DNA of 21,390 nt from Rickettsiaceae bacterium 4572_127. Its GTDB lineage: Bacteria; Pseudomonadota; Alphaproteobacteria; Rs-D84; NBLK01. Made by a program: the position numbers and the translations under genes. Location of the stretch: contig NBLK01000004.1 in NCBI GenBank assembly GCA_002084505.1, positions 1 through 21,390 of the forward strand, read 5' to 3'. Of this stretch, positions 1-7,448 are shown piece after piece; position 1 is the stretch's first letter; each line of letters starts with the position of its first letter. The notes beneath the pieces are model-generated. The model was not told the origin of the DNA. It saw only the letters and a program-made list of their open reading frames with translations, and ran no database searches.

Positions 1-498
1 ATTATTTTAGAAATAAAAGATCGCAAAAAAGTTTGGACTATTGTCGGGACTTTTGTTTTAGCTAGTGGAATTCTCTACTTTTTATTTATGACAATTTGGT
101 TTAACGCTTTTCAGCTTATGGGACAGATCGTGTGGATTCAACGATTGCTTGGAGTTGGTGCTTTGTATATGGCATACCGTAGTCTAAAAGATTTTTATGT
201 CGGGCATGTAGAATGTGAAGTTGGGGACTTAAAATCCAAGAAAAAAACACGAAATAAAATCACAAAAATTATTGAAGCTCCAATGAATATCACCTTGTTC
301 TTTTCTATTGTTGGACTGGCTTTTACAGTGAATGCGATTGAGTTTGCTTGTTCGTTGGGACTTCCTGCTATTTTCACAGGGGTTTTAGCTCAGGCAGATT
401 TAGGTGATAAATATGTGAAGTATTGTAAGTTGCTAGGGGGAGTTGTATTGCTAGTCCTTGCTATTGTGCTTCTAATCGCACCGGGAATTTTAAGGTAG
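1..498 (+). CDS. C-terminal part of a polytopic inner-membrane protein (5' end outside window)
   Basis: The reading frame is open from base 1, so the start lies upstream; the first ATG inside (88) falls in the middle of a hydrophobic segment and is not the true start. At least three membrane segments are visible: around WTIVGTFVLASGILYFLF, around ITLFFSIVGLAFTVNAIEF, and the last ~25 residues (LLGGVVLLVLAIVLLIAP). The stretch EFACSLGLPAIFTGVLA resembles a motif I recall from uncharacterised membrane proteins related to thiol-redox transporters, usually with a Cys in this position. In that recalled family a further loop and helix separate this motif from the final helix; here they are nearly adjacent, so an internal deletion is possible. 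The next gene begins 9 bp later. Membrane location is well supported; function is not known. Confidence 0.6.
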   Translation: MILEIKDRKKVWTIVGTFVLASGILYFLFMTIWFNAFQLMGQIVWIQRLLGVGALYMAYRSLKDFYVGHVECEVGDLKSKKKTRNKITKIIEAPMNITLFFSIVGLAFTVNAIEFACSLGLPAIFTGVLAQADLGDKYVKYCKLLGGVVLLVLAIVLLIAPGILR

Positions 499-507
499 AA
501 GAAAGAA

Positions 508-1113
508 ATGAAAATAGAAAAAAAAATAACTGAAAATGATTTTATTGATGGATTCTTGAAAGCTGAAATTAAATCTGAAAGATTTGGAGAAAAATTAAAT
601 AAAATTCTTAAAAAATTTGGAACAGATAAAGAGATAATAATAAATTCTAATTTAACTAATCAACATGAAAACAAAATAAGAAAAAACATTTTAAAAGAGT
701 TTAGAGGATATTCTAAAAATGAAGCTATTTTTGAAAATTTTCCAGAAGATATAACTTGGTATGATGTAAAGATAACGAAAGCAGAATTGCAACAAATAAA
801 ATACATTAATTGGGATTATTGGTTAGATATTTCTAATAACACAAGATCCCCTGTTGAAGCTGTAAAAAAAATAAGAATTGAAAAAATCAATACACCAGAG
901 GTTCAAAGATTTATAAGAGCTTCTAATTCTTTAAAAGGGAAAAATAAATTTCCACCGATTATAGCAGTTGCAAAAAGCTTTGATAACTATTTAGTTGTAT
1001 TAGAAGGACATTTAAGATTAACAGCCTATTGTTTAAATGATAAGTATATTCCAAATGAATTAAATATCATTTTGGGAATTTCCCAAAATATAACAAAATG
1101 GGATTTATATTAA
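508..1113 (+). CDS. ParB/sulfiredoxin-like protein (ParB N-terminal-type fold), function unknown
   Basis: A 201-residue soluble protein. Its C-terminal third carries FPPIIAVAKSFDNYLVVLEGHLRLTAY (in two parts, residues ~148-174), which has the layout of the ParB/Srx fold: a preferred-substrate strand, then a G-H-x-R-x-T-A box where ParB has GERRxxA. The end, with ILGIS and KWDLY, is typical of a stand-alone family I recall only as ParB-like hypothetical proteins. ParB-family proteins are CTPases, nucleases or kinases, so no reaction can be assigned. The N-terminal ~70 residues are charged, Lys-rich and without recognisable motif. The gene is noticeably more AT-rich than the flanking membrane-protein and transglycosylase genes. 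It lies 9 bp after the membrane protein and 28 bp before a HigA-type antitoxin, in the slot where a HigB toxin would be expected. A weak AGAAAG ribosome site precedes ATG 508. Confidence 0.65.
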   Translation: MKIEKKITENDFIDGFLKAEIKSERFGEKLNKILKKFGTDKEIIINSNLTNQHENKIRKNILKEFRGYSKNEAIFENFPEDITWYDVKITKAELQQIKYINWDYWLDISNNTRSPVEAVKKIRIEKINTPEVQRFIRASNSLKGKNKFPPIIAVAKSFDNYLVVLEGHLRLTAYCLNDKYIPNELNIILGISQNITKWDLY

Positions 1114-1141
1114 AATAAATTTAGAAGAAATTAGAAAAACA

Positions 1142-1444
1142 ATGATAAAAGCATTAAAAAATCCAAGTGTTGGTGAGATAATAAAGGAGGAGCTTCTTGA
1201 CGATATGGGGCTTTCTCAAAATGCCTTAGCTCGTGCAATTTTTGTTCCACCGAATCGAATTAATGAAATTATTCGTGGACGGAGAAATATAACTGCTGAT
1301 ACAGACCTTAGACTTTGCAGATTTTTCAATCTTACTCAGGGCTTTTTTCTAAGACTTCAAATGCAATCTGATATGTCTGAAATTCATAAAAATCCTAGTG
1401 CTTCAATTCAAAAAATAGTTCCTTATGAAAGGGCAATAAAATAA
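1142..1444 (+). CDS. higA: HigA-type (VapI/XRE) antitoxin, HTH DNA-binding
   Basis: A 100-residue protein of the HigA addiction-module antidote family. Residues ~24-60 form the XRE helix-turn-helix: GLSQNALARAIFVPPNRINE followed by IIRGRRNITADTDLRLCRFF, nearly the family consensus (LSQ..LA..I.VPP.RINEI..G.R.ITADTALRLAR.F). The tail FFLRLQMQSDM matches the usual FWLNLQ..YDL end. Such proteins neutralise a RelE-fold HigB mRNase and repress their own operon. No HigB-like ORF (about 90-100 residues, normally just upstream of higA) is present: the upstream neighbour is the ParB-like gene. It is therefore either an orphan regulator or the partner of a non-canonical toxin. The stop is 2 bp before the next ATG, so it appears co-transcribed with the transglycosylase gene. 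Confidence 0.88.
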   Translation: MIKALKNPSVGEIIKEELLDDMGLSQNALARAIFVPPNRINEIIRGRRNITADTDLRLCRFFNLTQGFFLRLQMQSDMSEIHKNPSASIQKIVPYERAIK

Positions 1445-1446
1445 AG

Positions 1447-2595
1447 ATGAAATTATTTTTAACTTTTTTTATGTTAGCTGGGGGTGTGATAGCAAGTCCC
1501 AGAAGTTGGAACGACTACACGGATTCTTTGCAAGATAAAATGCAAGAGCAGAGCATTTCTACTGACACAATTAACAAGATTTTTTCGCAAATAAAATATC
1601 TTTCGCATACCGTTTCTAAGGATTCTTCTCAGGCGGAATTTATTAAAACTTTTGAAAATTATTACTCTAAAAGAATTACTGAAAGACGAATTGAAGCGGG
1701 AAAAATAGCTTGGGAAGAACATCGTTTATTGCTAAACCGTGCTTATAAAAAATTTGGGATTCATCCGAGATATTTACTATCTTTTTGGGGACTAGAAACA
1801 AATTACGGAAAAACAAAAGGTAACAATCAACTGCTTTCAGCTCTTACTAGTCTAGCCTTTGATGGACGGCGACGGACTTTTTTCGAGAAGCAATTATTTG
1901 CTGTGACACGAGCGATAGACAAAAAAAAGTTGCCTCTAAAAAATTTAACAGGGTCTTGGGCGGGAGCATTTGGGCATTTTCAATTTATGCCGACAACCTA
2001 TGAATCGTATGCTATTGATGGAAACGGAGATGGAAAAATTGATTTAGTTAATAACATTCCTGACGCTGTTTTTTCTGCTGGAAATTATTTATCTAAAATG
2101 GGTTGGGACAGAGAAAAAACTTGGGGGCGAGAGGTTATTGCTACGAAAAATTTTGACTGGAAAAAATACAAAGAAGGAGAAAAAAAGCCTCTAAAAGATT
2201 GGGATAAATTAGGGATAAGAAAAACAAATAAACAGCGATTACCAAGATTAGACATTGAGGCAAAATTAATTGTTCCACAAGGATCGAATGGAGCTTTGTT
2301 TTTAGTCTATGACAATTTTAATCGGATTATGAAATGGAATCGCTCTACTTTTTATGCTATAACGGTGGGGAGATTAGCAGATAGAATTATTGGATATTCA
2401 AAACTCAAAAAATTAAAAAAAGAAAAAAAATTAACAGACAAACAAGTTAAAAAAGCTCAAGAGCAATTAAAACAAAAAGGATTCTATCGAGGAAAGATAG
2501 ACGGAATAATCGGCAAAGGCATGCGAAAAGCAATTCGTGATTTTGAGATAAAAAACGACCTGCCAGTAAATGGAAACATGGATTCTGTTTTGTAA
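1447..2595 (+). CDS. Lytic murein transglycosylase, MltB family, with peptidoglycan-binding domain
   Basis: A 382-residue periplasmic enzyme that cleaves MurNAc-GlcNAc bonds in peptidoglycan to give 1,6-anhydro-muropeptides. Residues 1-17 look like a signal peptide (MKLFLTFFMLAGGVIAS); no lipobox Cys is seen, unlike E. coli MltB. The SLT_2 domain covers ~20-300: catalytic Glu117 lies in FWGLETNYG, followed by FDGRRRTFFEKQL and the glycan-binding segment GAFGHFQFMPTTY (173-185). DGNGDGKIDL (191-200) resembles the EF-hand-like calcium loop of E. coli MltB. A C-terminal PG_binding_1 domain (~330-382) contains LKQKGFYRGKIDGIIG. The length is normal for the soluble alphaproteobacterial form. ATG 1447 follows the antitoxin stop by 2 bp, so translation may be coupled. 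A GC-rich repeat begins 8 bp after the stop. Confidence 0.93.
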   Translation: MKLFLTFFMLAGGVIASPRSWNDYTDSLQDKMQEQSISTDTINKIFSQIKYLSHTVSKDSSQAEFIKTFENYYSKRITERRIEAGKIAWEEHRLLLNRAYKKFGIHPRYLLSFWGLETNYGKTKGNNQLLSALTSLAFDGRRRTFFEKQLFAVTRAIDKKKLPLKNLTGSWAGAFGHFQFMPTTYESYAIDGNGDGKIDLVNNIPDAVFSAGNYLSKMGWDREKTWGREVIATKNFDWKKYKEGEKKPLKDWDKLGIRKTNKQRLPRLDIEAKLIVPQGSNGALFLVYDNFNRIMKWNRSTFYAITVGRLADRIIGYSKLKKLKKEKKLTDKQVKKAQEQLKQKGFYRGKIDGIIGKGMRKAIRDFEIKNDLPVNGNMDSVL

Positions 2596-2602
2596 AGAAA
2601 TT

Positions 2603-2659
2603 TTACCCCGCCCCTAAAAAGCTAAGGCTTTTTAGACCCGCCCACAAGGGGCGGGTGAT
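2603..2659. repeat. GC-rich palindromic repeat, family A copy 1
   Basis: It runs from a TTACCCCGCCCC start to a GGGGCGGGTGATA end, with an inner stem-loop AAAAAGC/GCTTTTT and a hairpin around CCCACAAGGGG. Six full copies of this family lie between genes in the window. The inner stem differs between copies but keeps its pairing, which marks a structured element. The unit sits directly after the transglycosylase stop, so it may also end transcription. Confidence 0.85.
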
Positions 2660-2661
2660 AA

Positions 2662-2697
2662 GTAAGAAAGAAAAAAGAAAGAAAGTAAGAAAGAAAA
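2662..2697. repeat. Imperfect AAAG microsatellite
   Basis: A purine-only run of AAAG/AAG units links repeat A copy 1 to repeat B copy 1. The same order (A, AAAG tract, B) recurs at 12946-13100. Confidence 0.7.
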
Positions 2698-2701
2698 ATT
2701 A

Positions 2702-2734
2702 ATTCGGTGAGAAGAATGCTTTCGCAGGAATGAC
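2702..2734. repeat. Repeat family B copy 1 (ATTCGGTGAG...GCAGGAATGAC)
   Basis: It resembles the widespread hairpin GATTCCTGCCTTCGCAGGAAT found between genes of many proteobacteria. In this copy the left arm is altered (GAAGAATGC), so the stem is weaker than in copy 2 at 13066. Confidence 0.75.
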
Positions 2735-2740
2735 TCGATC

Positions 2741-2798
2741 TATCACCCACCCCTTGTGGGAGGGTCAAAATATCTTTAGATATTTTGGGGCGGGGTAA
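2741..2798. repeat. GC-rich palindromic repeat, family A copy 2 (inverted to copy 1)
   Basis: Reads TATCACCCACCCC, then TTGTGGGAGGGTC, the inner stem AAAATATC/GATATTTT, and GGGGCGGGGTAA. It is inverted relative to copy 1, so 2603-2798 could fold as one long inverted repeat between two convergent genes. Confidence 0.85.
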
Positions 2799-2804
2799 AA
2801 AATC

Positions 2805-3467
2805 TCACAAAGTTTTTCCGTAAACTTTCAGCCAAGATTTCGCAGTTTCAGGATTATCATAATACAATTTACCTACTAAATTCCAAAACGAAGCACTGTG
2901 ATTCATTTCCTCTAAATGAGCAACTTCATGAGCTATGAGATAATCAATTACATGTTTTGGAGCAAAAGCTAACTGCTCGGCAAAAACGAGAATCGCATTG
3001 CTAGAACAACTCCCCCAGCGAGATTTTAGGGATTTGATTTTTACTTCTGATATTTTCTTTTCAAGTTTTTTTGCTAAAATCTTTGCTTCTTTTTTTACAT
3101 ATTTTTCTAGTAATTTTTTAGCGAATCGTCTGACTCTATTTTCAAAAACAAGTTCATTTCCAGAGACAAATAAAATTCCGCATTCTGCAAAAACACCTGC
3201 TTTTTTATGAGATTTTAATATATATTCTACTCCACAAATTGTGATTTTTTCATCAGGTTCAATTTTGATTTTATGTTTGATTTTTGTTTGGTAGTTTTTG
3301 AATTGACGAGAAATCCAACTTTCTTTTTTGTGAAAAAATTCTAAACCTTTTTTCTCTGCTCGGAAATTTGGAAGAGTGATAATAACTTGATTGTTTTCAA
3401 AATCCGGACGAAGAGATATATTCCTCGCCCTGTCTGAAATCCGAAAAATATGATTTATTTTAGTCAT
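2805..3467 (-). CDS. YgjP-like M48-type metallopeptidase domain protein (COG1451)
   Basis: A 220-residue soluble protein. The zincin motif is H180-E-V-A-H184 with a likely third ligand His190 in EMNHSASFW; RWGSCSS (150-156), the hallmark of the YgjP/DUF45 family, lies just before it. Family members are predicted zinc peptidases of unproven substrate. I recall that they are often encoded next to type I restriction genes; here the neighbour is a type II system. The ATG shares its A with the methyltransferase stop (TAATG at 3465-3469 on the minus strand), so translation is probably coupled. The gene ends just before an inverted repeat pair. Family assignment is firm; the role is unknown. Confidence 0.9.
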   Translation of the reverse strand: MTKINHIFRISDRARNISLRPDFENNQVIITLPNFRAEKKGLEFFHKKESWISRQFKNYQTKIKHKIKIEPDEKITICGVEYILKSHKKAGVFAECGILFVSGNELVFENRVRRFAKKLLEKYVKKEAKILAKKLEKKISEVKIKSLKSRWGSCSSNAILVFAEQLAFAPKHVIDYLIAHEVAHLEEMNHSASFWNLVGKLYYDNPETAKSWLKVYGKTL

Positions 3468-4729
3468 TATAAAGCAAATAATTTTTGTTCTCTATCAATT
3501 CCATTTTCTAGATTTTCAATTACAAAAGAATCTGAATCATAAGAATTATTTAACATAGCAATTAAACATTTACCAATATGAAACCCTAAATTTACAGGAA
3601 CTGCATTTCCAATTTGTTTATATTGAGAAGAAACAGAACCTTCAAATTTCCAATTATCAGGAAAAGTTTGAATTCTAGCATATTCACGAATAGTTAAAGG
3701 ACGAGTTTCATCAGGGTGACATCTTTCTGTTTGTTTTTGAGCCGGCGAGCAAGTTAAAGTCAAGCTAGGCTCGTCCCATGATAACCTGCGAGCAATTCCA
3801 GTTCGTCCTCCTGTATGAAAAAAACTTTTTCCCATATATTCTTCTTGTAGTTTATGTGGCAAGTCTTTCCAATATCCCCCAGCTGGGATTCTCTTTAATA
3901 TGTTGTATTTTTTTTCAGAATAGGTCTGTCCTTCAGATTTTTTACATTCATGCAATGCTTCTTTTAAGGAAACAACATAATCATTTTCTTTTGGAAAAAT
4001 AAATGGAACCTCTAAATCATTTCTAATAGCTATAATTATTAATCTTTCTCTTTTCTGTGGAACATCAAAATACTGAGATTTTAATACTTTGTAGTGAACT
4101 TTATATCCTAATTCACGCAGAGCATTACACATTACTTTTAGTGTTTTTCCATCATCATGTCGCAAAAGTCCTTTTACATTTTCTCCAATTGCAATTTTAG
4201 GATTTGTTTCTTTTATGCATCTTGCAAATTCAAAAAAAAGTGTTCCACGAGTGTCTTCAAACCCCATGCTTTTGCCAGCATAACTAAATGATTGGCAAGG
4301 AAACCCAGCTTGAACCACATCAACAGTATTTTTATATTCAGAGAAATTTATTTTTCTAACATCCTCAGCAATTATGTTTGTTTTTTTTTGAAAATTTTTT
4401 CTAAGAGTAGCTACAGAGTTTTTATCTATTTCATTTAGAAGCAAATGATTTAATCCAGCATTTTCAAACCCTAATGCTGTTCCGCCTGCCCCAGCAAAAA
4501 GTTCAATCACATTATATTTTGTTTTTGTTTTGCTTTTTAGGATTTTATAATTATTTTCATATGTTTCGTGATTTAATTTTCTTTTTAATCTTTTAATTTC
4601 TTCTAATGAAAAAACACGATGATTATAACTATTACGATTTGCCTTAATTAGACCTTTTTTATTCCATCTTCTGATAGTGTCAGTTGAAACATTTAGTTTT
4701 TGACTAACTTCATGGACTCTTAAATTCAT
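3467..4729 (-). CDS. DNA (cytosine-5) methyltransferase with N-terminal MerR/excisionase-like HTH (type II modification enzyme)
   Basis: A 420-residue C5-cytosine methyltransferase that methylates DNA using S-adenosylmethionine. Motifs in order: I ELFAGAGGTALGFENAG (76-92), IV GFPCQSFS with catalytic Cys145, VI ENVKGLL (183-189), VIII QKRERL (225-230), X IGNAVPVNLG (373-382). The region RRLSWDEPSLTLTCSP and the positions before motif IX form the variable target-recognition part. Residues 1-53 are an added DNA-binding domain (VHEVSQKLNVSTDTIRRWNK) of MerR/excisionase type; in enzymes such as M.SsoII an N-terminal HTH represses the gene's own transcription. It lies 51 bp after the endonuclease gene with an apparent promoter and a strong ribosome site (AAAAAGGA). 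Recognition of a GGNCC or GGWCC site is inferred only from the partner nuclease's family. Confidence 0.94.
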   Translation of the reverse strand: MNLRVHEVSQKLNVSTDTIRRWNKKGLIKANRNSYNHRVFSLEEIKRLKRKLNHETYENNYKILKSKTKTKYNVIELFAGAGGTALGFENAGLNHLLLNEIDKNSVATLRKNFQKKTNIIAEDVRKINFSEYKNTVDVVQAGFPCQSFSYAGKSMGFEDTRGTLFFEFARCIKETNPKIAIGENVKGLLRHDDGKTLKVMCNALRELGYKVHYKVLKSQYFDVPQKRERLIIIAIRNDLEVPFIFPKENDYVVSLKEALHECKKSEGQTYSEKKYNILKRIPAGGYWKDLPHKLQEEYMGKSFFHTGGRTGIARRLSWDEPSLTLTCSPAQKQTERCHPDETRPLTIREYARIQTFPDNWKFEGSVSSQYKQIGNAVPVNLGFHIGKCLIAMLNNSYDSDSFVIENLENGIDREQKLFAL

Positions 4730-4749
4730 AAAAATTCCTTTTTTATTTT

Positions 4750-4777
4750 ACTATAACATTCCCTTTACATATAGCAA
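4750..4777 (-). promoter_or_regulatory. Candidate promoter of the methyltransferase gene with overlapping dyad
   Basis: On the minus strand: TTGCTA (4777-4772), a 16-bp spacer, TATAGT (4755-4750), about 20 bp before the methyltransferase ATG. An inverted repeat CCCTT-N10-AAGGG (4761-4780) overlaps the -35 box and spacer and is a candidate operator. A separate promoter would let the methyltransferase be made without the endonuclease. Confidence 0.45.
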
Positions 4778-4780
4778 GGG

Positions 4781-5476
4781 TTATTTGAATGCTTTTGTAA
4801 ATAATTCTTCAAACAAAGGATCTTTTGTTATTTTATCTTTTTTGATTTTTATTATATCAGAGATAATATGTGGCAAGATATTGTAAAGTTCTTTAATTGC
4901 ATCTTTTCTACCTGTTGCAAGTTCGTAAAAACTAGCCCCATCAATTTCTCTAATTTTGTCATTTTCTTTTCTTCTAGTTTTTGTTTTGTTGTCAGGAGGA
5001 GTAAAAGTTTTATCGCATTGTTTTTTAGATAAAATAGGAACATAATATCCTGTAAATCCCTTATGTTTTTTTTGGATTAAATGCTCTAGATCATCATATA
5101 TTGCTATTTTATGATTTCCTTTTGTTGTATTAAATTTGTTTTTCACTTCTGCAATTATTTTCTTTTCTATGTTTACTAAATCAGCAATTCCACCAGTTCC
5201 CAAATCAATCCATCCTTTAGTTTTTCCTAATATCTTTTGATGAAATTTCCCAATTGTATTTTGAAAGCTCTTTTGTATTTGTCTTGCTTTTTCTCTTTCT
5301 GTCCACTCCTGCAAAGAAGTTTTATGAAAAGAAGCATCAAAAATAGCAGAAAAAGGATCCACTATATTTTTATGCAAATCTTTTTCAATTTCAATTGTTT
5401 TGTTTTCTAAATTTGTAATTATTTCTTTGCAAATTAGATATAAATCTTCTTCTTTTATCCATTTTAATTTTTTCAT
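4781..5476 (-). CDS. Type II restriction endonuclease, Eco47II/Sau96I-like family
   Basis: A 231-residue protein resembling the Eco47II restriction endonuclease family: the N-terminal KNIVDPFSAIFD, the GKFHQKILG segment (77-84), the core IADLVN...IIAEVKNKFNTTKGN and the C-terminal IDGASFYELATGRKDA all fit the pattern I know from this family. The PD-(D/E)xK catalytic triad is likely Asp99, Glu110 and Lys112 (E-V-K). Eco47II cuts GGNCC, so this enzyme probably cuts GGNCC or a narrower GGWCC-type site; the exact target is inference. It starts 9 bp after the lepA stop with a clear AGGAG ribosome site, hence is probably transcribed from the lepA promoter, and is followed by its methyltransferase. 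The gene looks intact. Confidence 0.82.
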   Translation of the reverse strand: MKKLKWIKEEDLYLICKEIITNLENKTIEIEKDLHKNIVDPFSAIFDASFHKTSLQEWTEREKARQIQKSFQNTIGKFHQKILGKTKGWIDLGTGGIADLVNIEKKIIAEVKNKFNTTKGNHKIAIYDDLEHLIQKKHKGFTGYYVPILSKKQCDKTFTPPDNKTKTRRKENDKIREIDGASFYELATGRKDAIKELYNILPHIISDIIKIKKDKITKDPLFEELFTKAFK

Positions 5477-5485
5477 TTTTGTCTC

Positions 5486-7273
5486 CTAATCGTTTTTCAA
5501 GGCTTTGATGAATGTGGATTGTGGGATTGAGACTTTTCCGAACAATCGCATTTTCTTTTTACCTTTTTTTTGTTTTTCTAGTAATTTTTTCTTCCGCGTA
5601 ATATCTCCACCATAACATTTTGCCGTCACATCTTTTCGCATTGCAGCAATAGTTTCTCGAGCTATAACTTTTCCTCCAATCGCCGCCTGAATAGGGATTT
5701 TAAACTGATGTTTTGGAATCAAATCTTTCAAACGACTACATAAATTTCGCCCTTTTGCCTCTGCATGCGAACGATGAGCCATAAACGATAAAGCATCAAC
5801 TGGCTCAGAATTTACCAGCAACAAAACTCGCACTAAATCAGACTTTTCATAACCAATCGCCTCATAGTCAAACCCTGCATAGCCCTGTGTAATTGACTTC
5901 AATTTGTCGTAAAAATCAAAAACAATTTCATTCAGCGGAAGTTTATAAACTATCATCGCACGAGATCCAACATAAGTCAGATTTTCCTGAACTCCCCGTC
6001 GCTTAGTGCATAAATCTAAAACTTTGCCTAAATAACTATCAGGCATCATAATTGTCGCTCGCACCCAAGGTTCTTTTGCAAAATCAATTTGAGTTGGATC
6101 AGGATAATCAGCAGGATTATGGAGCATAATTTTCTCTCCATTTCTTAAAAAAATCTCGTAAGAAACACTTGGTGCAGTGTTAATTAAATCTAAATCAAAC
6201 TCACGAAAAAGTCGCTCTTGAATTACTTCCATGTGCAGTAGACCTAAGAAACCACAGCGAATTCCAAATCCCAAAGCATTAGATTGCTCAGGCTCATGAG
6301 TAAAGCTCGCATCGTTTAAGGATAATTTTTGAACAGCCTCTTTCAGAATTGTATAATCCGACGAATCGACTGGAAAAATAGACGAAAAAACAACGGGTTC
6401 AACCTTTCTAAATCCGGGAAGAGCGGTCGCCTCAGTGTCTTTCTCTAAAACAATTGTATCTCCAACTAAGCAATCCGAAACATTTTTCATGCCTGTGATT
6501 ATATAGCCAATTTCACCCGCTCCAAGTTCTTTAACATTCGTCATTTTAGGAGCAAAAACTCCAATTTGATCAACTTTATAAACAGATTTCGTAGCAATCA
6601 ATCGCACGGAATCACCCTTTTTCAATGTCCCATCAATAATTCGCACGAGAGTAATTACGCCTAAATAAGTGTCATATTGACTATCAATCAGGAGTGCTTT
6701 CAGCTCACCATTTTCGTTGCCTGTTGGAGCAGGAAGTTCGGCAATAATTGTTTCTAAAATCTCCTGAATTCCTTCACCAGTCTTAGCCGAAGCCTTCACC
6801 GCATGCGAAGTATCTAGCCCAATAATATCTTCAATTTGCTGTCTTGTGCCGTCAATATCAGACGCAGGGAGATCAATTTTATTCAAAATCGGAATGATTT
6901 CATGTCCAACATCAGTGGCTAAATAAGTGTTCGCAAGAGTTTGAGCCTCTACTCCTTGGGCTGTGTCTACTATCAAAAGCGAACCTTCACAAGCATAAAG
7001 TGAACGAGAAACCTCGTAGGTAAAATCCACATGTCCTGGAGTATCTAAAAGATTTAGAATATATTTTTTCCCATCTTTTGCGGTGTAATTTAGACGAACA
7101 GTTTGTGCTTTAATTGTAATGCCTCGTTCGCGTTCTATGTCCATAGAATCTAAAACTTGCGATTGCATTTCACGAGCTTCTAATCCTCCGCAAAATTCAA
7201 TCAGCCTATCAGCCAATGTTGATTTTCCATGATCTATGTGTGCGATAATTGCAAAATTTCTAATATTTTTCAT
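5486..7273 (-). CDS. lepA: Elongation factor 4 (LepA), ribosome back-translocase GTPase
   Basis: A 595-residue translational GTPase of standard LepA length. G1 AHIDHGKST (11-19), switch I RERGITIKAQ (48-57), G3 DTPGHVDF (77-84), G4 NKID (131-134), and the LepA-specific C-terminal end RKKKLLEKQKKGKKKMRLFG are all present. LepA acts on the ribosome at the inner face of the cell, in initiation and in rescue of stalled elongation. In many proteobacteria it precedes lepB; here it is followed by restriction genes, which suggests that these were inserted just behind it. No Shine-Dalgarno precedes ATG 7273, and a -10-like hexamer lies only 6 nt away. All GTPase motifs are intact, so it is expected to be functional. 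Confidence 0.98.
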   Translation of the reverse strand: MKNIRNFAIIAHIDHGKSTLADRLIEFCGGLEAREMQSQVLDSMDIERERGITIKAQTVRLNYTAKDGKKYILNLLDTPGHVDFTYEVSRSLYACEGSLLIVDTAQGVEAQTLANTYLATDVGHEIIPILNKIDLPASDIDGTRQQIEDIIGLDTSHAVKASAKTGEGIQEILETIIAELPAPTGNENGELKALLIDSQYDTYLGVITLVRIIDGTLKKGDSVRLIATKSVYKVDQIGVFAPKMTNVKELGAGEIGYIITGMKNVSDCLVGDTIVLEKDTEATALPGFRKVEPVVFSSIFPVDSSDYTILKEAVQKLSLNDASFTHEPEQSNALGFGIRCGFLGLLHMEVIQERLFREFDLDLINTAPSVSYEIFLRNGEKIMLHNPADYPDPTQIDFAKEPWVRATIMMPDSYLGKVLDLCTKRRGVQENLTYVGSRAMIVYKLPLNEIVFDFYDKLKSITQGYAGFDYEAIGYEKSDLVRVLLLVNSEPVDALSFMAHRSHAEAKGRNLCSRLKDLIPKHQFKIPIQAAIGGKVIARETIAAMRKDVTAKCYGGDITRKKKLLEKQKKGKKKMRLFGKVSIPQSTFIKALKND

Positions 7274-7279
7274 ATCAGT

Positions 7280-7308
7280 ATAATAGTTGTTTTTTTAGAA
7301 ACTTGCAA
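7280..7308 (-). promoter_or_regulatory. lepA promoter, probably giving a leaderless mRNA
   Basis: Minus strand: TTGCAA (7308-7303), 17-bp spacer, TATTAT (7285-7280), then 6 nt to the ATG. Transcription should begin at or next to the start codon, and there is no ribosome-binding site. Confidence 0.5.
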
Positions 7309-7343
7309 GAACTTTCCAACTAAATTTTTATAAATAATATCTC

Positions 7344-7372
7344 TTGATTAAAAAACAGAAATGTAATATAAT
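7344..7372 (+). promoter_or_regulatory. Promoter of the ArsR-like gene
   Basis: TTGATT (7344-7349), 17-bp spacer, perfect TATAAT (7367-7372). The expected start point (~7379) lies inside the 36-bp palindrome that begins 2 bp after the -10 box. Confidence 0.65.
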
Positions 7373-7373
7373 G

Positions 7374-7409
7374 TGTCTGAGAGTAAAATTATAGTTTTAC
7401 TCTCAGACA
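7374..7409. repeat. 36-bp palindrome P1 (15-bp perfect arms)
   Basis: Arms TGTCTGAGAGTAAAA and TTTTACTCTCAGACA around the 6-nt loop TTATAG. An identical copy lies at 7788-7823 and a diverged one at 12762-12795. Its position on the transcription start of the HTH gene would suit an operator or a 5' mRNA hairpin. It lacks a following U-run, so it is not a standard terminator. Confidence 0.9.
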
Positions 7410-7448
7410 ACTTTACTAATCATTTAACGAAAAAAACAAGGTGAAAAT

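Noticed and set aside
2603..2798. A CRISPR-like array of repeats
   Set aside because: The units are inverted to each other, each a palindrome, with no regular spacers and no cas genes.
7374..7409. P1 and P2 as rho-independent terminators
   Set aside because: No U-run follows the stems, and P1 lies downstream of a perfect -10 box. A terminator role cannot be excluded for P2 but is not supported.
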